Part shown: positions 1-8,169 of the stretch, in pieces
Layout: every line of letters starts with the position of its first letter
Numbering within the stretch: position 1 is the stretch's first letter
From: Goniomonas avonlea
Lineage: Eukaryota; Cryptophyceae; Goniomonadida; Goniomonadaceae
Assembly (NCBI GenBank): GCA_003573635.1
Contig: QUTJ01031583.1
Span: 1-13,144, forward strand
Length of the DNA: 13,144 nucleotides
Reading direction: 5' to 3'
The notes under the pieces: model-generated
What the model was told of the DNA's origin: nothing
What the model saw: the letters and a program-made list of their open reading frames with translations, nothing else
The model's database searches: none
Program-made: the position numbers and the translations under genes

Positions 1-319
1 CCGCTCTCCCTCCCTGTCCTCCCTCTGTGCCAGTCATGGGTCACGACAGCATAGCAGTACAGAGCCCCGCCTAGTCATCAACAGGCACGCATAGCAGTTC
101 AGGAGCAATGGCCGAGGAGGAACGCGAAGCACAATCCCAGCCTGCAGTACCAGTCTCGCTGAAGCAGTCCGAGAGTGTAGTGCCAGTACCAGCCAGTGCC
201 AGGAGTAGATTCGTTTGGTGTGTGGTGCCAGTGAGTCGCCACTGCTACTTCGGCGATCGACTCACACTGTTACTTCAATTCTGCTGACTATGCACACTGA
301 CTGTTGAGCACCTAACAAG

Positions 320-505
320 CGGTGCAGTGGCATCATCAAGCGCGGCGACATTCTTGAGCGTGTGGATCGCGTCGCAGCGGGCCCGCAGTCTCTGGACAGC
401 CTGCGCCGGCAAATCACGGGCCAGGCCGGTACGCGCGTCACCCTCCGCATCTGGCGACCGCCAGGCCTACTGCAGATGGATGTGTCCTTAACTCGCACGG
501 GCTAA
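320..505 (+). CDS. PDZ-domain protein, C-terminal exon (partial)
   Basis: Reading in the frame ending at TAA 503-505, this stretch encodes the second half of a PDZ domain: SGIIKRGDILERVDRV, then SLDSLRRQITGQAGTRVTL, then RIW and the final strand MDVSLTR. These match the PDZ pattern of G-D-x-I/L after the alpha-A helix, a SL..LR..I.G..GT.V helix/strand region, and a closing V.L.R strand. PDZ domains bind the C-terminal tails of partner proteins and scaffold complexes. The frame is closed by TGA 305-307, so an acceptor is needed; the AG at 318-319 fits. A GTGAGT donor at 231-236 would pair with it (89-nt intron), joining in phase to an ATG at 108, but that upstream exon lacks the GLGF carboxylate-binding loop. 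The first half of the domain is therefore either off the left edge or in an exon I could not identify. The domain call is strong; the exon start is less so. Confidence 0.75.
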   Translation, partial: RCSGIIKRGDILERVDRVAAGPQSLDSLRRQITGQAGTRVTLRIWRPPGLLQMDVSLTRTG

Positions 506-858
506 GGTTGTTTTGAGAGTGGATCGCGGTCCTCGCGTTGGCATCGCATGTATCCCGACTGCAGATGGCCTTAATCGTTCCCGGGGTCATGTTATGACTT
601 GGACCGCCAGTTCTTCCGATGCTATCGGCGATGGGCTCGTTGGCAGATAACTATGGAGGTATGCTGCAAAAGGAGCGGCGGTGTCCGCCACTTGCGAGCC
701 CGATGCGATGGATTTATTTTGAGCCTTGGCTGTCCGAGACATGCGGTCGCCGTCGCTGAGCAGGATGCCAGCCGGTGCTGTGGCCATGCGGTCGCAAACC
801 CGAGGTGCTTGTTTTTGACTGCCGTTGGCGGGGGCGAGAACGCGCGCACTTGCGTGGG

Positions 859-920
859 ACCCGGTTCGCTTCACGAGGCCTCCACCCGGTTCGCTTCACG
901 AGCTCGGTTCGCTCCACGGT
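859..920. repeat. Short tandem repeat, 25-bp period
   Basis: ACCCGGTTCGCTTCACGAG occurs at 859-877 and exactly again at 884-902. A third imperfect copy (CTCGGTTCGCTCCACGGT) follows at once. The period is 25 bp. Confidence 0.8.
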
Positions 921-1035
921 TTGCCATGAAAGCCACAGAAGGTCCCTGAGGCCGCAGCCCGCTTGCCAGGGAGAACAAGGCACCGCCGGTGGCTGGAGGT
1001 GTGCGCTCCGTTGACCGCTGCGTCGTCAGGTGTTG

Positions 1036-1062
1036 GTCCACCTCGCAGACAGCGAGGTGGAC
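1036..1062. repeat. Perfect inverted repeat (11-bp stem, 5-nt loop)
   Basis: GTCCACCTCGC (1036-1046) and its exact complement GCGAGGTGGAC (1052-1062) flank the loop AGACA. A second hairpin, CTCGTGG/CCACGAG (1094-1100 with 1109-1115, 8-nt loop), lies 31 nt further on. The pair could form RNA structure in a 3' region. It is not a tRNA: no T-loop consensus or acceptor stem is present. Confidence 0.75.
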
Positions 1063-1316
1063 AGCGAGGTTGAGGAAGATTTCGAAGCTCTGCCTCGTGG
1101 GTTCTCTTCCACGAGTTGAGCGACCAACTGTCACGCCGCGGGCAGTGTGCTTTAGGTGAGGCGCGCGTAGTATGTCCGGTTTCTCCCTCTCCGCTGGGCG
1201 CATTTCGTGTGAATTATGTGAGGTGGGTTGCTGCCTGCGACTTTGTATATCATTAGAAATTTGGGCTGTGTGTGTCCTTTGCTCGGGCACGAACTCGTAC
1301 CTTTTTATCCTCAAAT

Positions 1317-1322
1317 AATAAA
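1317..1322 (+). promoter_or_regulatory. Poly(A) signal AATAAA
   Basis: A canonical AATAAA sits in an AT-rich patch (CTCAAATAATAAACAG) downstream of the PDZ exon. It is the likely 3' end signal of a plus-strand transcript. This is inferred from the motif only. Confidence 0.45.
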
Positions 1323-1907
1323 CAGACATTTGCCCGAGTCCCGAGGCCCCCGAGAGTCACAGCTGGATCAGAACAAAAAACTAATGACAGAGGGGAAACA
1401 TCGTTGTGTTGATACCTCCGCGAATAACAGTTGTGTGGGTTTCACCGCGCCGCTGCCCGCACAGGCCCACAGTGTCACAAGTCCATCACTTGCGGATGCG
1501 TCATTATTATTATTTGTATATAGCCAACCGATACCGATACCGACAACCGGTGCAGTCGCCTTTTAGAAAAAAACCTGGGAAAGTCCGAAGGCTGCTTACT
1601 CCAGCAACCCCCTCAAAAGCGGCGATGGGTGGGCTCNAGCTTGAGGTTCGCCTGCCTAGACTAGTCTGCTTTCTGGAATAACAGTTTCTCAGGTTGCAAA
1701 ATTTTCATTGTATTTGGCAATGCCAGTCCCGGCGGCAGTATTTTTCGTGCTGCCCAGGCTGAGAGACAAGGCTCTTCTACATCTTCAAATTCAGCTTGAA
1801 TTTCACCTCGTTCTTATTGATCTGTGACCATCCAAGTTTTTCCGATAAAGCAGTGCATAATACGGCGATGTACAGGTGAAAGCAGACCTTTTCAAGTGAG
1901 CATGACT
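1323..1907. other. Intergenic / 3' flank, no gene seen
   Basis: This stretch lies between the plus-strand poly(A) signal and the esterase stop. It contains an ATTATTATTATT run near 1501-1515 (AATAAT on the minus strand, a possible weak poly(A) element), three CCGATA-like hexamers near 1528-1545, and an ambiguous base N at 1637. I see no convincing coding exon. Confidence 0.5.
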
Positions 1908-3099
1908 CTATGGTGTCTTCCCAAGTCGATCGTGAATGAATTGTTGAATGTCTGCCAAAGCAACCTGCACAGTTGAGAACATTTAAAACCAGGCACGGTC
2001 CTCACCTGGGCTTCCGGCAAAAAAGCTGCACACAAATGAAACACATGAAACATATCTGGCCACTCCTTGAACTTAACGCTCACCCCTGCGTCCTGCCAGC
2101 AATCAATAACAATTAGGGCATTACGGCTCGTTGTTGTTCGCACCTTGAGTTGAGTGTGAAATTCCCGGATTTGATCCAGTAGAATCTCTCTCGAGCCAAC
2201 GTGAATCAATATTGGCGGCAGCTGCCTCAACTCCTCTGTTCGGAATCAGTTCATTGTGACGGCTGCGAGGGGGCGTGACGGACCAGCGGAAGCAAAAAGA
2301 GGGGAGACCAGGGGAGTGCGCGCATTCTTCCCGGCGGTATACATTGCAGTTACTTCCTGCACTCTCTCTTTTGGAAGAAGTGGATCACTACTGAGAGGTC
2401 AAGCCGTGGCAAAACATGTCACAAAGATACCCGGAATATTTGTATGTGCGTGTCGCTGTCAGATCCAGCCAAGGGGAGAGCAGCACAGCACCAGCTGGAT
2501 TAGGAAGCTGCACTGCCAATGGGTCACTCGAATCTACAATAATTGACTCAATACCTTGCTTTCGTGCAAGGATAACAATGTCGCTGCCACGAGATTTCCT
2601 CCAGCGGAGTCACCTGCGGTCTCGCATGGGCAAGAAATTGGACGACCAATCCCAAACCTGCAAAAACAACACTACTGGCAGGAACATCAAGTTCTTCAAG
2701 CAACCACCTGTAGGTCGAAAGAGAGTCCCGTAACGCGCAAGGAAACGGATGTTCAGGAGCGAGCCGGTAGTCCGGACAAAGAACATCAGAAGTAGTCATT
2801 CTTGAGATCCGGGTGGTAAATTCCCGATACATGACAGCACTCCCAAAGACATATGCTCCTCCATGAAGATACAAAATCACACTTCTTCCCGTTTTCTCTG
2901 CCATCTCTGGGCTCTGGATCAACTCCGCACTCACCCCGTCACAATTTACGCGTTGGACTGGGAGACCGGCCAGAACCTTGCTGCAAACTCGGTCAACCCC
3001 TTTTCGCGCCTTTGGTAGGTTGCTTGCAGGGAACTTGGCAAGCCCGTATTTGAGTCCTGGGAGGACCTTTAGCAGGATTTGACCCAGGCCAGACACCAT
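1908..3099 (-). CDS. Alpha/beta-hydrolase fold-3 esterase (HSL-like)
   Basis: Spliced model, minus strand: 3099-2658, 2613-2555, 2507-2431, 2390-2284, 2235-2144, 2092-2006, 1964-1908. It gives 306 aa, and all phases agree. The six introns are 40-51 nt with GT-AG ends. Family hallmarks appear in order: oxyanion motif HGGAY (79-83), DYRLAPEHPFP (110-120), nucleophile elbow GDSAGGN (148-154, Ser150), LLSPWLDLT, DPLLP, PLVSPLFA, LPPILIHVGS with the probable catalytic acid Glu245, and DMFHVFHL with His275. The elbow and the DPLL/SPLFA segments appear only after splicing, which supports the model. Enzymes of this group hydrolyse short- to medium-chain acyl esters. Met at 3099 follows an in-frame stop with no other ATG between. 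Oddities are Ala instead of the third Gly in HGGG and Glu at the acid position. The mildly hydrophobic N-terminus is not a clear signal peptide. The substrate is unknown. Confidence 0.93.
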
Positions 3100-3273
3100 G
3101 AGCCCAAAAAAATTGAAAAGGTCCCTCCGTCAGTTAGGGCCCAACTTAGGGGAGGCCATGTGGCCACTGGCCACCAGGCTCCAGCCACCTACAGTATATG
3201 TGCACCTCATCTGATCTATCTTCCCCAAGCGCGTCTGTCGGACGGTGACTCGGACCACTGGTCGGTCTGACCG
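3100..3273. promoter_or_regulatory. Shared divergent promoter region, 174 bp
   Basis: This lies between the start codons of the minus-strand esterase and the plus-strand ankyrin-PH gene, so both transcripts must initiate in or near it. No clear TATA box is seen. The most distinctive element is the near-perfect palindrome GTGGCCA-C-TGGCCAC at 3160-3174, a candidate protein-binding site. Confidence 0.55.
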
Positions 3274-4402
3274 ATGGCTGAGGACCTGGTCGCGAGGAAG
3301 AGCACAGCCCTCTTCACTGCCATCAATGCCGGTGATCTTTCCTTGGTAAAGCAGGCACTCAAAGATGGGGCGCCTCTCGATGTTGCAAGCACACCTCGCG
3401 GCATGGTCAGCCCTTTAGCTGAGGCTTGCATCCTTGGAAATCTAGAGGTTGTCAAGTTGCTGTTGAAGAGCGGGGCGTTGCCCCGACACGGAGCCGAAGT
3501 TGATGGGAAAAAAATGCCCACACTGGAGTATCTGTTGCGGTGGGATTTTTCGCTTGACGTGGTGGACCTGCTCGTTCAAGCCGGTGCTCTGGTGACTCCG
3601 CCGGCGCTCAAGGCCGTGGAGCTTGAAAAAAATGACGACAAAAAAAGTCAGTTGTTGAGAGTTTTGCAACGTCCTAGTTATATTGTCAAAGAAGTAAGGA
3701 CCGTGACTTCCTGAAGCCGGATTGTGACACCGGAACAGGGCTGGCTCTCATTTGGTTGCTCTGGTATGCTGAAGAAAAAAGCTAAAGAGAGGTACGGAAA
3801 GCCCTTTCCTTTGCAAGAATTGACTCGTTCAGATGGTTCGTTTTACGCGCGCCTCCTGAAGCACGCCCCGAGCTTACATACTAGTGAGTGCCGTTGTTCG
3901 TTCTGCGGTCGTTGACCCGAAAAACAGCAAAGACAACTGTTACCACAAGACGAAGGGAGCTGTCATGCTGCCACCGGGCTGCAGTACTATTGAGCTTGAG
4001 CGTGGCAAAGCCAACTCCAGTGCCCGTTCCCAAACCAAACTCTGCCTGGTCGCCCCAGGTCGCACACTTATGCTACACAGCTGCACCGAGGATGAACTGC
4101 GCGACTGGCTGAATGCCATCTCATCTGTACTTGGAGAGTCCCCTGTGCTATCTGCTGCTATGCGTGAAGGGTTCACAACGCCGGGAACCCCTAAAGGTTG
4201 CCCAACGCCTCCATCCCTCGCTGACGGATCCTCTAGGCCGACGACTCCGAAGGGTTCCAGAAACACTGAGGAAGGTGACGCGCTCGGTTCTGGAGGGTGT
4301 GGCGTGGGGCGACGGCAGCGAGGGTGTGCAGGGGACCCTGTCCCTCCAGACCTTGACAACGATGCCCCACGACAACGGGAGTTGAGCCGTGCTCAAGCGT
4401 GA
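3274..4402 (+). CDS. Ankyrin-repeat / PH-domain protein
   Basis: Spliced model: 3274-3693, 3739-3883, 3933-4402, 344 aa. The start is fixed by TGA two codons upstream of ATG 3274. Exon 1 encodes about three ankyrin repeats; the clearest is SPLAEACILGNLEVVKLLLK (about residues 46-65), with TALFTAINAGDLSLVKQALK before it. A GTAAGG donor (3694) leads in phase to GWLSFGCSGMLKKK, the PH-like first strand. The third exon has KGAVMLPPGC and TLMLHSCTEDELRDWLNAI, the PH C-terminal helix with its invariant Trp (W247). PH domains usually bind phosphoinositides or proteins at membranes, and ankyrin repeats bind proteins, so a membrane-linked adaptor is inferred. Intron 2 (donor GTGAGT at 3884) is uncertain: the CAG at 3925-3927 is out of phase, while AAG at 3930-3932 is in phase. 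The tail has several S/T-P motifs (TTPGTP, PTTPKG), possible phosphorylation sites. The PH middle strands are atypical. Confidence 0.82.
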
Positions 4403-4905
4403 GGCGGCTAATTGATGCTCGGGCTGACTGCGTCTCGAGAGGCTGATGTCAAAAAGCATCATCAAGTCAAACAGGCCCCCATCCCCCAGAATCCCTGTGT
4501 TTCCTTGAGTCAGCCCGCTGTTTCCTTGTTCAGATCGCCACCTGGGTCCACAGGGAGGAGCTGAGAATCAAACTTATTCTAATACGACCACTTAAGTGTT
4601 CGGAATCTCATTACAGAAGCACCAACTGAGGACAGTAAAGCGGTGGGCTCTATCTCCAGGGAGTGCTCCCCTGTTCAGGACAGTAGAACAGCTCCAGGAA
4701 AACAGTTTGGCCGTTCGGCGGGTCCAGTCCAGGAGATGAGGAGGAGATTGCCCCTGCCTCAGCGAGCTCTTGGTTCATGCGTGTGCCTCGTATGGGACTG
4801 GTGGAAGTCTTCCAGCCCTGTATGGAACGCGCTCCACAAGCGCATGAAGCACCAAGTCATGTCATCGGGCCCAGTCCCGTACAAACGGCCCAGACACCTG
4901 GGCCT
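4403..4905. other. Convergent 3' flanks, no gene
   Basis: This is the space between the stops of the ankyrin-PH gene (+) and the scramblase (-). Open frames here are short. No canonical AATAAA was seen on either strand; AGAATAAG on the minus strand near 4576 is a possible variant. It most likely holds both 3' untranslated regions. Confidence 0.55.
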
Positions 4906-6268
4906 TCAATAATTTCCTTTGTCCGCGGGTTCCTCAAAGTACATGAAGTCGATCAGGAAGAGGCCCGCTAAGAGGACTACCTGGTCGCGGGAGTTGGTCG
5001 CACCGCATTGCACACATCCGCACCAGCGTGGGGTGTGTGGTGTGCGTGCGTGCGTGCGTGCGTGCGTGCGTGACGCGTGGTGATGTCATGATGCGTGTGA
5101 TCTGAGTGTGTGTGCCATCAGGGACATCACAAATTTCTCGGGCCATAGCACACAACAGACAAATCACGCATATCACCCCACAGACACAGACGTGCGTCGG
5201 CCATTACCTTGTGAGTGGCAGGCATAGGCCGCTCAAAAATGATCTCCAAGTTGTCCGCTTTCGAAAACATTGAACGACAATTGCATCCAGGCCACAGCTG
5301 TTCCATGAGTGTAAGAAGAAAACACTAAACTATCGTGCAGATGCACCATTTCGAGTCCAGACAAACACTCTTCAAATAAACCCTTCACTGACGTACATTG
5401 TTGATTGATCCTGCTACTTGACCGTCCGGGAGCAAGATGTCACATGTCCACCTAGGACAGCAGCAGTTCGGCGGGCACTGGAGGCAGCTTGCTCGCAACT
5501 CGTCTGTCGATGGAAAGTGAGTACGCCTCCACGGAAGCAACGGGGGCGCGCGCTTGGACAGGGGATGGGCGGGGGGGGGGGGTGGCGTACAGAGAAGTTG
5601 TCCATTTCCATCGAAGGCTTGGAACCATTTGGAAAAGTCGCAGCACTTGTTGTGCTGAACGACTGATCCACAGAGTGAGCCATCAGACAACCTGGCATCG
5701 ATCCGTTGAGGGTTGATCAAGACTGGGTCACGGGTTAAAACCGAAACATTTAGGAATGATAACTTACGGCAACCCGACCAGAAACATGTACACAAGAACG
5801 GCCGTTCAAACCGCAGCACTTCCTGCCCCAGTGCGTCGTCTATGTGCATTATGAAAGACCGCCATGGACCGCAAAAGTGCCGCTCGCAACATTCACTCTC
5901 TTCTTTGGCTTTCCTTAAAGTGAGGGTCATTTCTTCCGGTCAGCAACAAAGTCTCAAAACTTACCACAACTTGGGCAAGTTCTTGATCATTTCGTCGTTT
6001 CCCTCAGTCGGCATGTTCGGTGGTCGTGCAAAGATTTGGTAGCGGTTGGCCTTTTCATAGAGCCCTACGACGTCATCCAGAAACTACATCGTGTGTCAGC
6101 AAGAGGGAAAACAGAGGTCTGCTGTACGTGTGATGATTGACGAACAAGGAGCCCAGGAATTTGATCAAGGACCGCAAGCCCAATGTGTGCCGTCGGCTGC
6201 AATGCGACATTCGTTGGATTCATTACGCTGGGCTGATTCGCATAAACAACAGTGACTTGCGGTTGCAT
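4906..6268 (-). CDS. Phospholipid scramblase family protein
   Basis: Spliced model, minus strand: 6268-6128, 6083-5965, 5913-5768, 5722-5591, 5503-5397, 5297-5208, 4980-4906. It gives 269 aa with all phases consistent. Introns are 44, 51, 45, 87, 99 and 227 nt. Scramblase features in order: a short Pro/Gln/Asn-rich N-terminus; GLAVLDQIPGLLVRQ (30-44); EKANRYQIF; RHFCGPWRSFIMHI and GQEVLRFERP (98-125); a Cys cluster CTCFWSGC (128-135), candidate palmitoylation sites; PDGQVAGSI; ADNLEIIFERP (229-239); and the C-terminal hydrophobic segment VVLLAGLFLIDFMYFE (246-261), the family's single membrane helix. Family members are linked to calcium-dependent lipid movement between membrane leaflets or to membrane-anchored signalling. 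The segment matching the calcium-binding loop of animal scramblases is only partly conserved (KADNLEIIFERP), so calcium control is uncertain. The last intron carries a TGCG microsatellite. The Met at 6268 was chosen because sequence upstream of it runs into repeats. Confidence 0.93.
5043..5072. repeat. Tetranucleotide microsatellite (TGCG)n
   Basis: About seven and a half TGCG copies lie inside scramblase intron 6 (4981-5207), followed by further GTGT-rich sequence. This is the gene's longest intron, and the repeat accounts for part of its length. Confidence 0.95.
5571..5582. repeat. Homopolymer G12
   Basis: A run of twelve G on the plus strand (C12 in the sense of the gene) lies just inside scramblase intron 4, close to its donor. 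The exact length may be unreliable in the assembly. Because it is intronic it does not affect the reading frame. Confidence 0.9.
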
Positions 6269-6550
6269 TGTCGAACAGTGAGCTTCACTGAGGTCAGCTG
6301 ACCCGTTAAGTGGTCCGCTGACCCCGAAGCCGAAAGTTCGAAAGTTGAGAGAACAACTTTTTGCCCTCACCAGTGTCACCACCCCCTTGCAGCGAACTTT
6401 CACCCCGATCATTTTATTTTCTTGTCAAAAAAAGTTTCACCCCGATCATTTTGGATTTTCTTGTCAAAAAAAAAACTTTTACCGGTAGAGAGTTGCAAGA
6501 TAAGTAGAGCCCAGGACAAATGCAACTTGTCACACAAGAGTGGAAAAAAT
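6269..6550. other. Scramblase 5' flank
   Basis: This lies upstream of the scramblase start and downstream of the armadillo-gene pseudocopy (both minus strand). No TATA box is evident. It includes the direct repeat described at 6398-6476. No gene was found. Confidence 0.5.
6398..6476. repeat. Direct tandem repeat, two copies of about 40 bp
   Basis: The pattern TTTCACCCCGATCATTTT, then TTTTCTTGTC and an A-run, occurs at about 6398-6434 and again at about 6435-6476, with a three-base difference in the middle and a longer A-run in copy 2. It lies about 130 bp upstream of the scramblase start. Confidence 0.85.
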
Positions 6551-7153
6551 GGGTTCTTGGGTTGGTCGAGAGCTTGCTCGCCATACCTGAGGATAAAGTG
6601 TCAAACCGGTTCTTTGCACGTCGGGGATGGGAGGGATGCTTGACACTTCGACCAGGCACTCCCGGCACAGTTCGGACAGACGCTGGAAAAGCTCGAGCAC
6701 ATCATCGACTGCACAGGTCTTCCCGTGAACTTTCAGGAAACTGGCCAGATGGTGTGGATCCCGCATGCACTGAGCAAACGCATGCATTGAAGAATACGCA
6801 GCCTAGTGACCATGTCAACACATTGAGAGCATCAATACAACAAACAAAAACAGGCCTGTGGTCCGCAGTGGCCAGGGTGTCCCAAATGCCGCCAACGAAT
6901 CTACGAGCGGAGTCAAGGCACTGCAATACGGAGAGCAAGCGCACCGATGCTGCAAGAGCTCCTGACAGAGTGTATTGAAGCCTGGCAAGACTGAGAACTG
7001 GTATCTGTGAAAATGTGAGTCACTTTGTGTACTGCTGTTGTTCCACATCTCTGCCCATGGTGGAGAATGAAGTCGTCCAGAAGCTTCTCCTCATGCGCCA
7101 GCTCAGCGGAGTCCTCATGGGGGGGCTTGCCACGGCTTCCACACCCCAATGCC
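6551..7153 (-). pseudogene. Truncated, decayed copy of the armadillo-like gene
   Basis: On the minus strand this segment copies plus-strand 11581-12269, near-identically over long stretches and including the introns. It is therefore a genomic inverted duplication, not a retrocopy. It starts inside the parent's exon 1 and ends inside the parent's intron 3. Peptides shared with the parent include KPPHEDSAELAHEEKLLDD, CSALTPLVDSLAAFGTPWPL and MRDPHHLASFLKVHGKTCAV. Damage: the intron 1 donor is changed from GT to AT (CAGAG|ATGTGG against CAGAG|GTGTGG); there is a 4-nt insertion (GTGC) before the MRDPHH segment, a frameshift; about 66 nt are missing in exon 1; and 27 nt are missing after FQRLSEL. 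There is no start codon context and no downstream exons. It could still be transcribed as antisense or hairpin RNA to the parent. Confidence 0.85.
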
Positions 7154-7793
7154 ATGCACACGACCCAACAGGAATCTTGGCCAAGATCTGTAATGAAGCC
7201 TGGCATGCGAGCATCGCAAGTTTAAGGGTGTTTGGGCTATCCTAGCATCCGACCACGATCTTCACAAGTCAGCAAAGCCAGAATCGTGTTAAATTTCCTC
7301 GCATCCTAAAGTCAAATGTCCTAATTTTTGCATCCGAAGCAAAAATGACCTTGCAGATCTGGGTGAGAGGCCCCGATTCTGCCCGATTACCTTGTCACTC
7401 TTTTGGATAGGATTTGGGAAGGCAAGGTCTTTGTGGATGCAGCATTTCAGTGGTTGGGTCTGGCTCCAAAACAACAACGTTTGTTTCGGTGTGACGTGTC
7501 ATTGCAAGTTTGTTCATCGTCACTGCTATCCGCAGGTGGTTCTTGTGTTGCTCATGTTGGCCATGAGAAAAGAACCCCGTACCGAGGAGCAAGAACGTGG
7601 GGCATGTTCAATGTTCGCAAAGAAGGTTCATTTCCGCGAACATAGCACACTTGCGCTCACAATTTACTCCTGCGAGAGGCTGTTACCAGAGATATTTCGG
7701 TTTGTGTTGTGGCATATCCCAAAAAACAGACAAGACATATCTCGAAAAGATAACATTCTCGAGAGAATATAATATATCTCCGAGAAGCTCCCG
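7154..7793. other. Region with one weak ORF, no confident gene
   Basis: This lies between the pseudocopy and the 3' end of the cysteine-rich gene. A plus-strand frame open from about 7361 to TAG at 7643-7645 reads ILPDYLVTLLDRIWEGK, then FVDAAFQWLGLAPKQQRLF, then a Cys/Ser-rich stretch. The amino acid composition looks protein-like, but no start, domain or splice partner is clear. It may be an orphan exon or relic. A 7-bp hairpin (TTTTTGC/GCAAAAA) lies at 7325-7345. The AT-rich stretch 7735-7790 is probably 3' UTR of the cysteine-rich gene. Confidence 0.3.
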
Positions 7794-8125
7794 TCAATCA
7801 CTGTACTGTACCTCGAGATCGGCAGTCTCGACGTCGACGTCCTCCTCGTCAACCTCAGACTCGGCGGCAACCTCATCCTGTTGCTCAACGATAAATGCAA
7901 CGGAAAGGCATGTCAGCGACTCTTCCTCAGCATCAAAGAGCGGAGTGTGTGTGTGTGTATGTGTGTGAGTGAGAGAGAGAGACTCACATCGTCGGCCTCG
8001 GCCTCAATGTCAGCCTCCTCAGCATCGTCGGAGAGGGCGGGGGTGGATGTGGGTGGGTGTGTGTGCGAGAGAGAGACCACATCGTCGGCCTCGGCCTGTG
8101 CGTGGGTGTGGGTGAGTGTGTGTGC

Positions 8126-8169
<44 letters not shown>

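Larger units (their letters stand above)
506..1316. other. Region without a confident gene
   Basis: This stretch is probably 3' flank of the PDZ gene. Several long open frames exist on both strands, but they overlap each other, show no recognisable motif and look like GC-rich shadows. One weak possibility is a terminal exon at 1030-1119 (+), after the acceptor CGTCGTCAG, reading VLVHLADSEVDSEVEEDFEA and ending at TGA 1117-1119, about 200 nt before a poly(A) signal. I do not call it a gene. The repeat and hairpins inside are listed separately. Confidence 0.4.

Noticed and set aside
1094-1115. tRNA T-arm-like hairpin
   Set aside because: The loop does not match TTCRANY and no acceptor or anticodon arm can be drawn around it.
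871-1329. 152-codon minus-strand frame
   Set aside because: No motif, it overlaps competing plus-strand frames, and it crosses a 25-bp repeat and an AT-rich patch. GC-rich shadow is the simpler reading.
2548-2657. Unspliced continuation of the esterase past VVFAG
   Set aside because: The unspliced frame lacks the nucleophile elbow. Removing 2614-2657 restores GDSAGGN in phase.
3925-3927. CAG as the acceptor for the PH-domain intron
   Set aside because: It breaks the reading frame between the two PH exons. The next AG (3931-3932) keeps it, although AAG is a weaker acceptor; transcripts are needed to settle this.
4735-4971. Plus-strand open frame ending SFVRGFLKVHEVDQEEAR, looking like a C-terminal exon of the ankyrin-PH gene
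   Set aside because: The opposite strand encodes the scramblase C-terminal helix (LLAGLFLIDFMYFE), which joins in phase to the rest of that gene. The plus-strand frame is its shadow.
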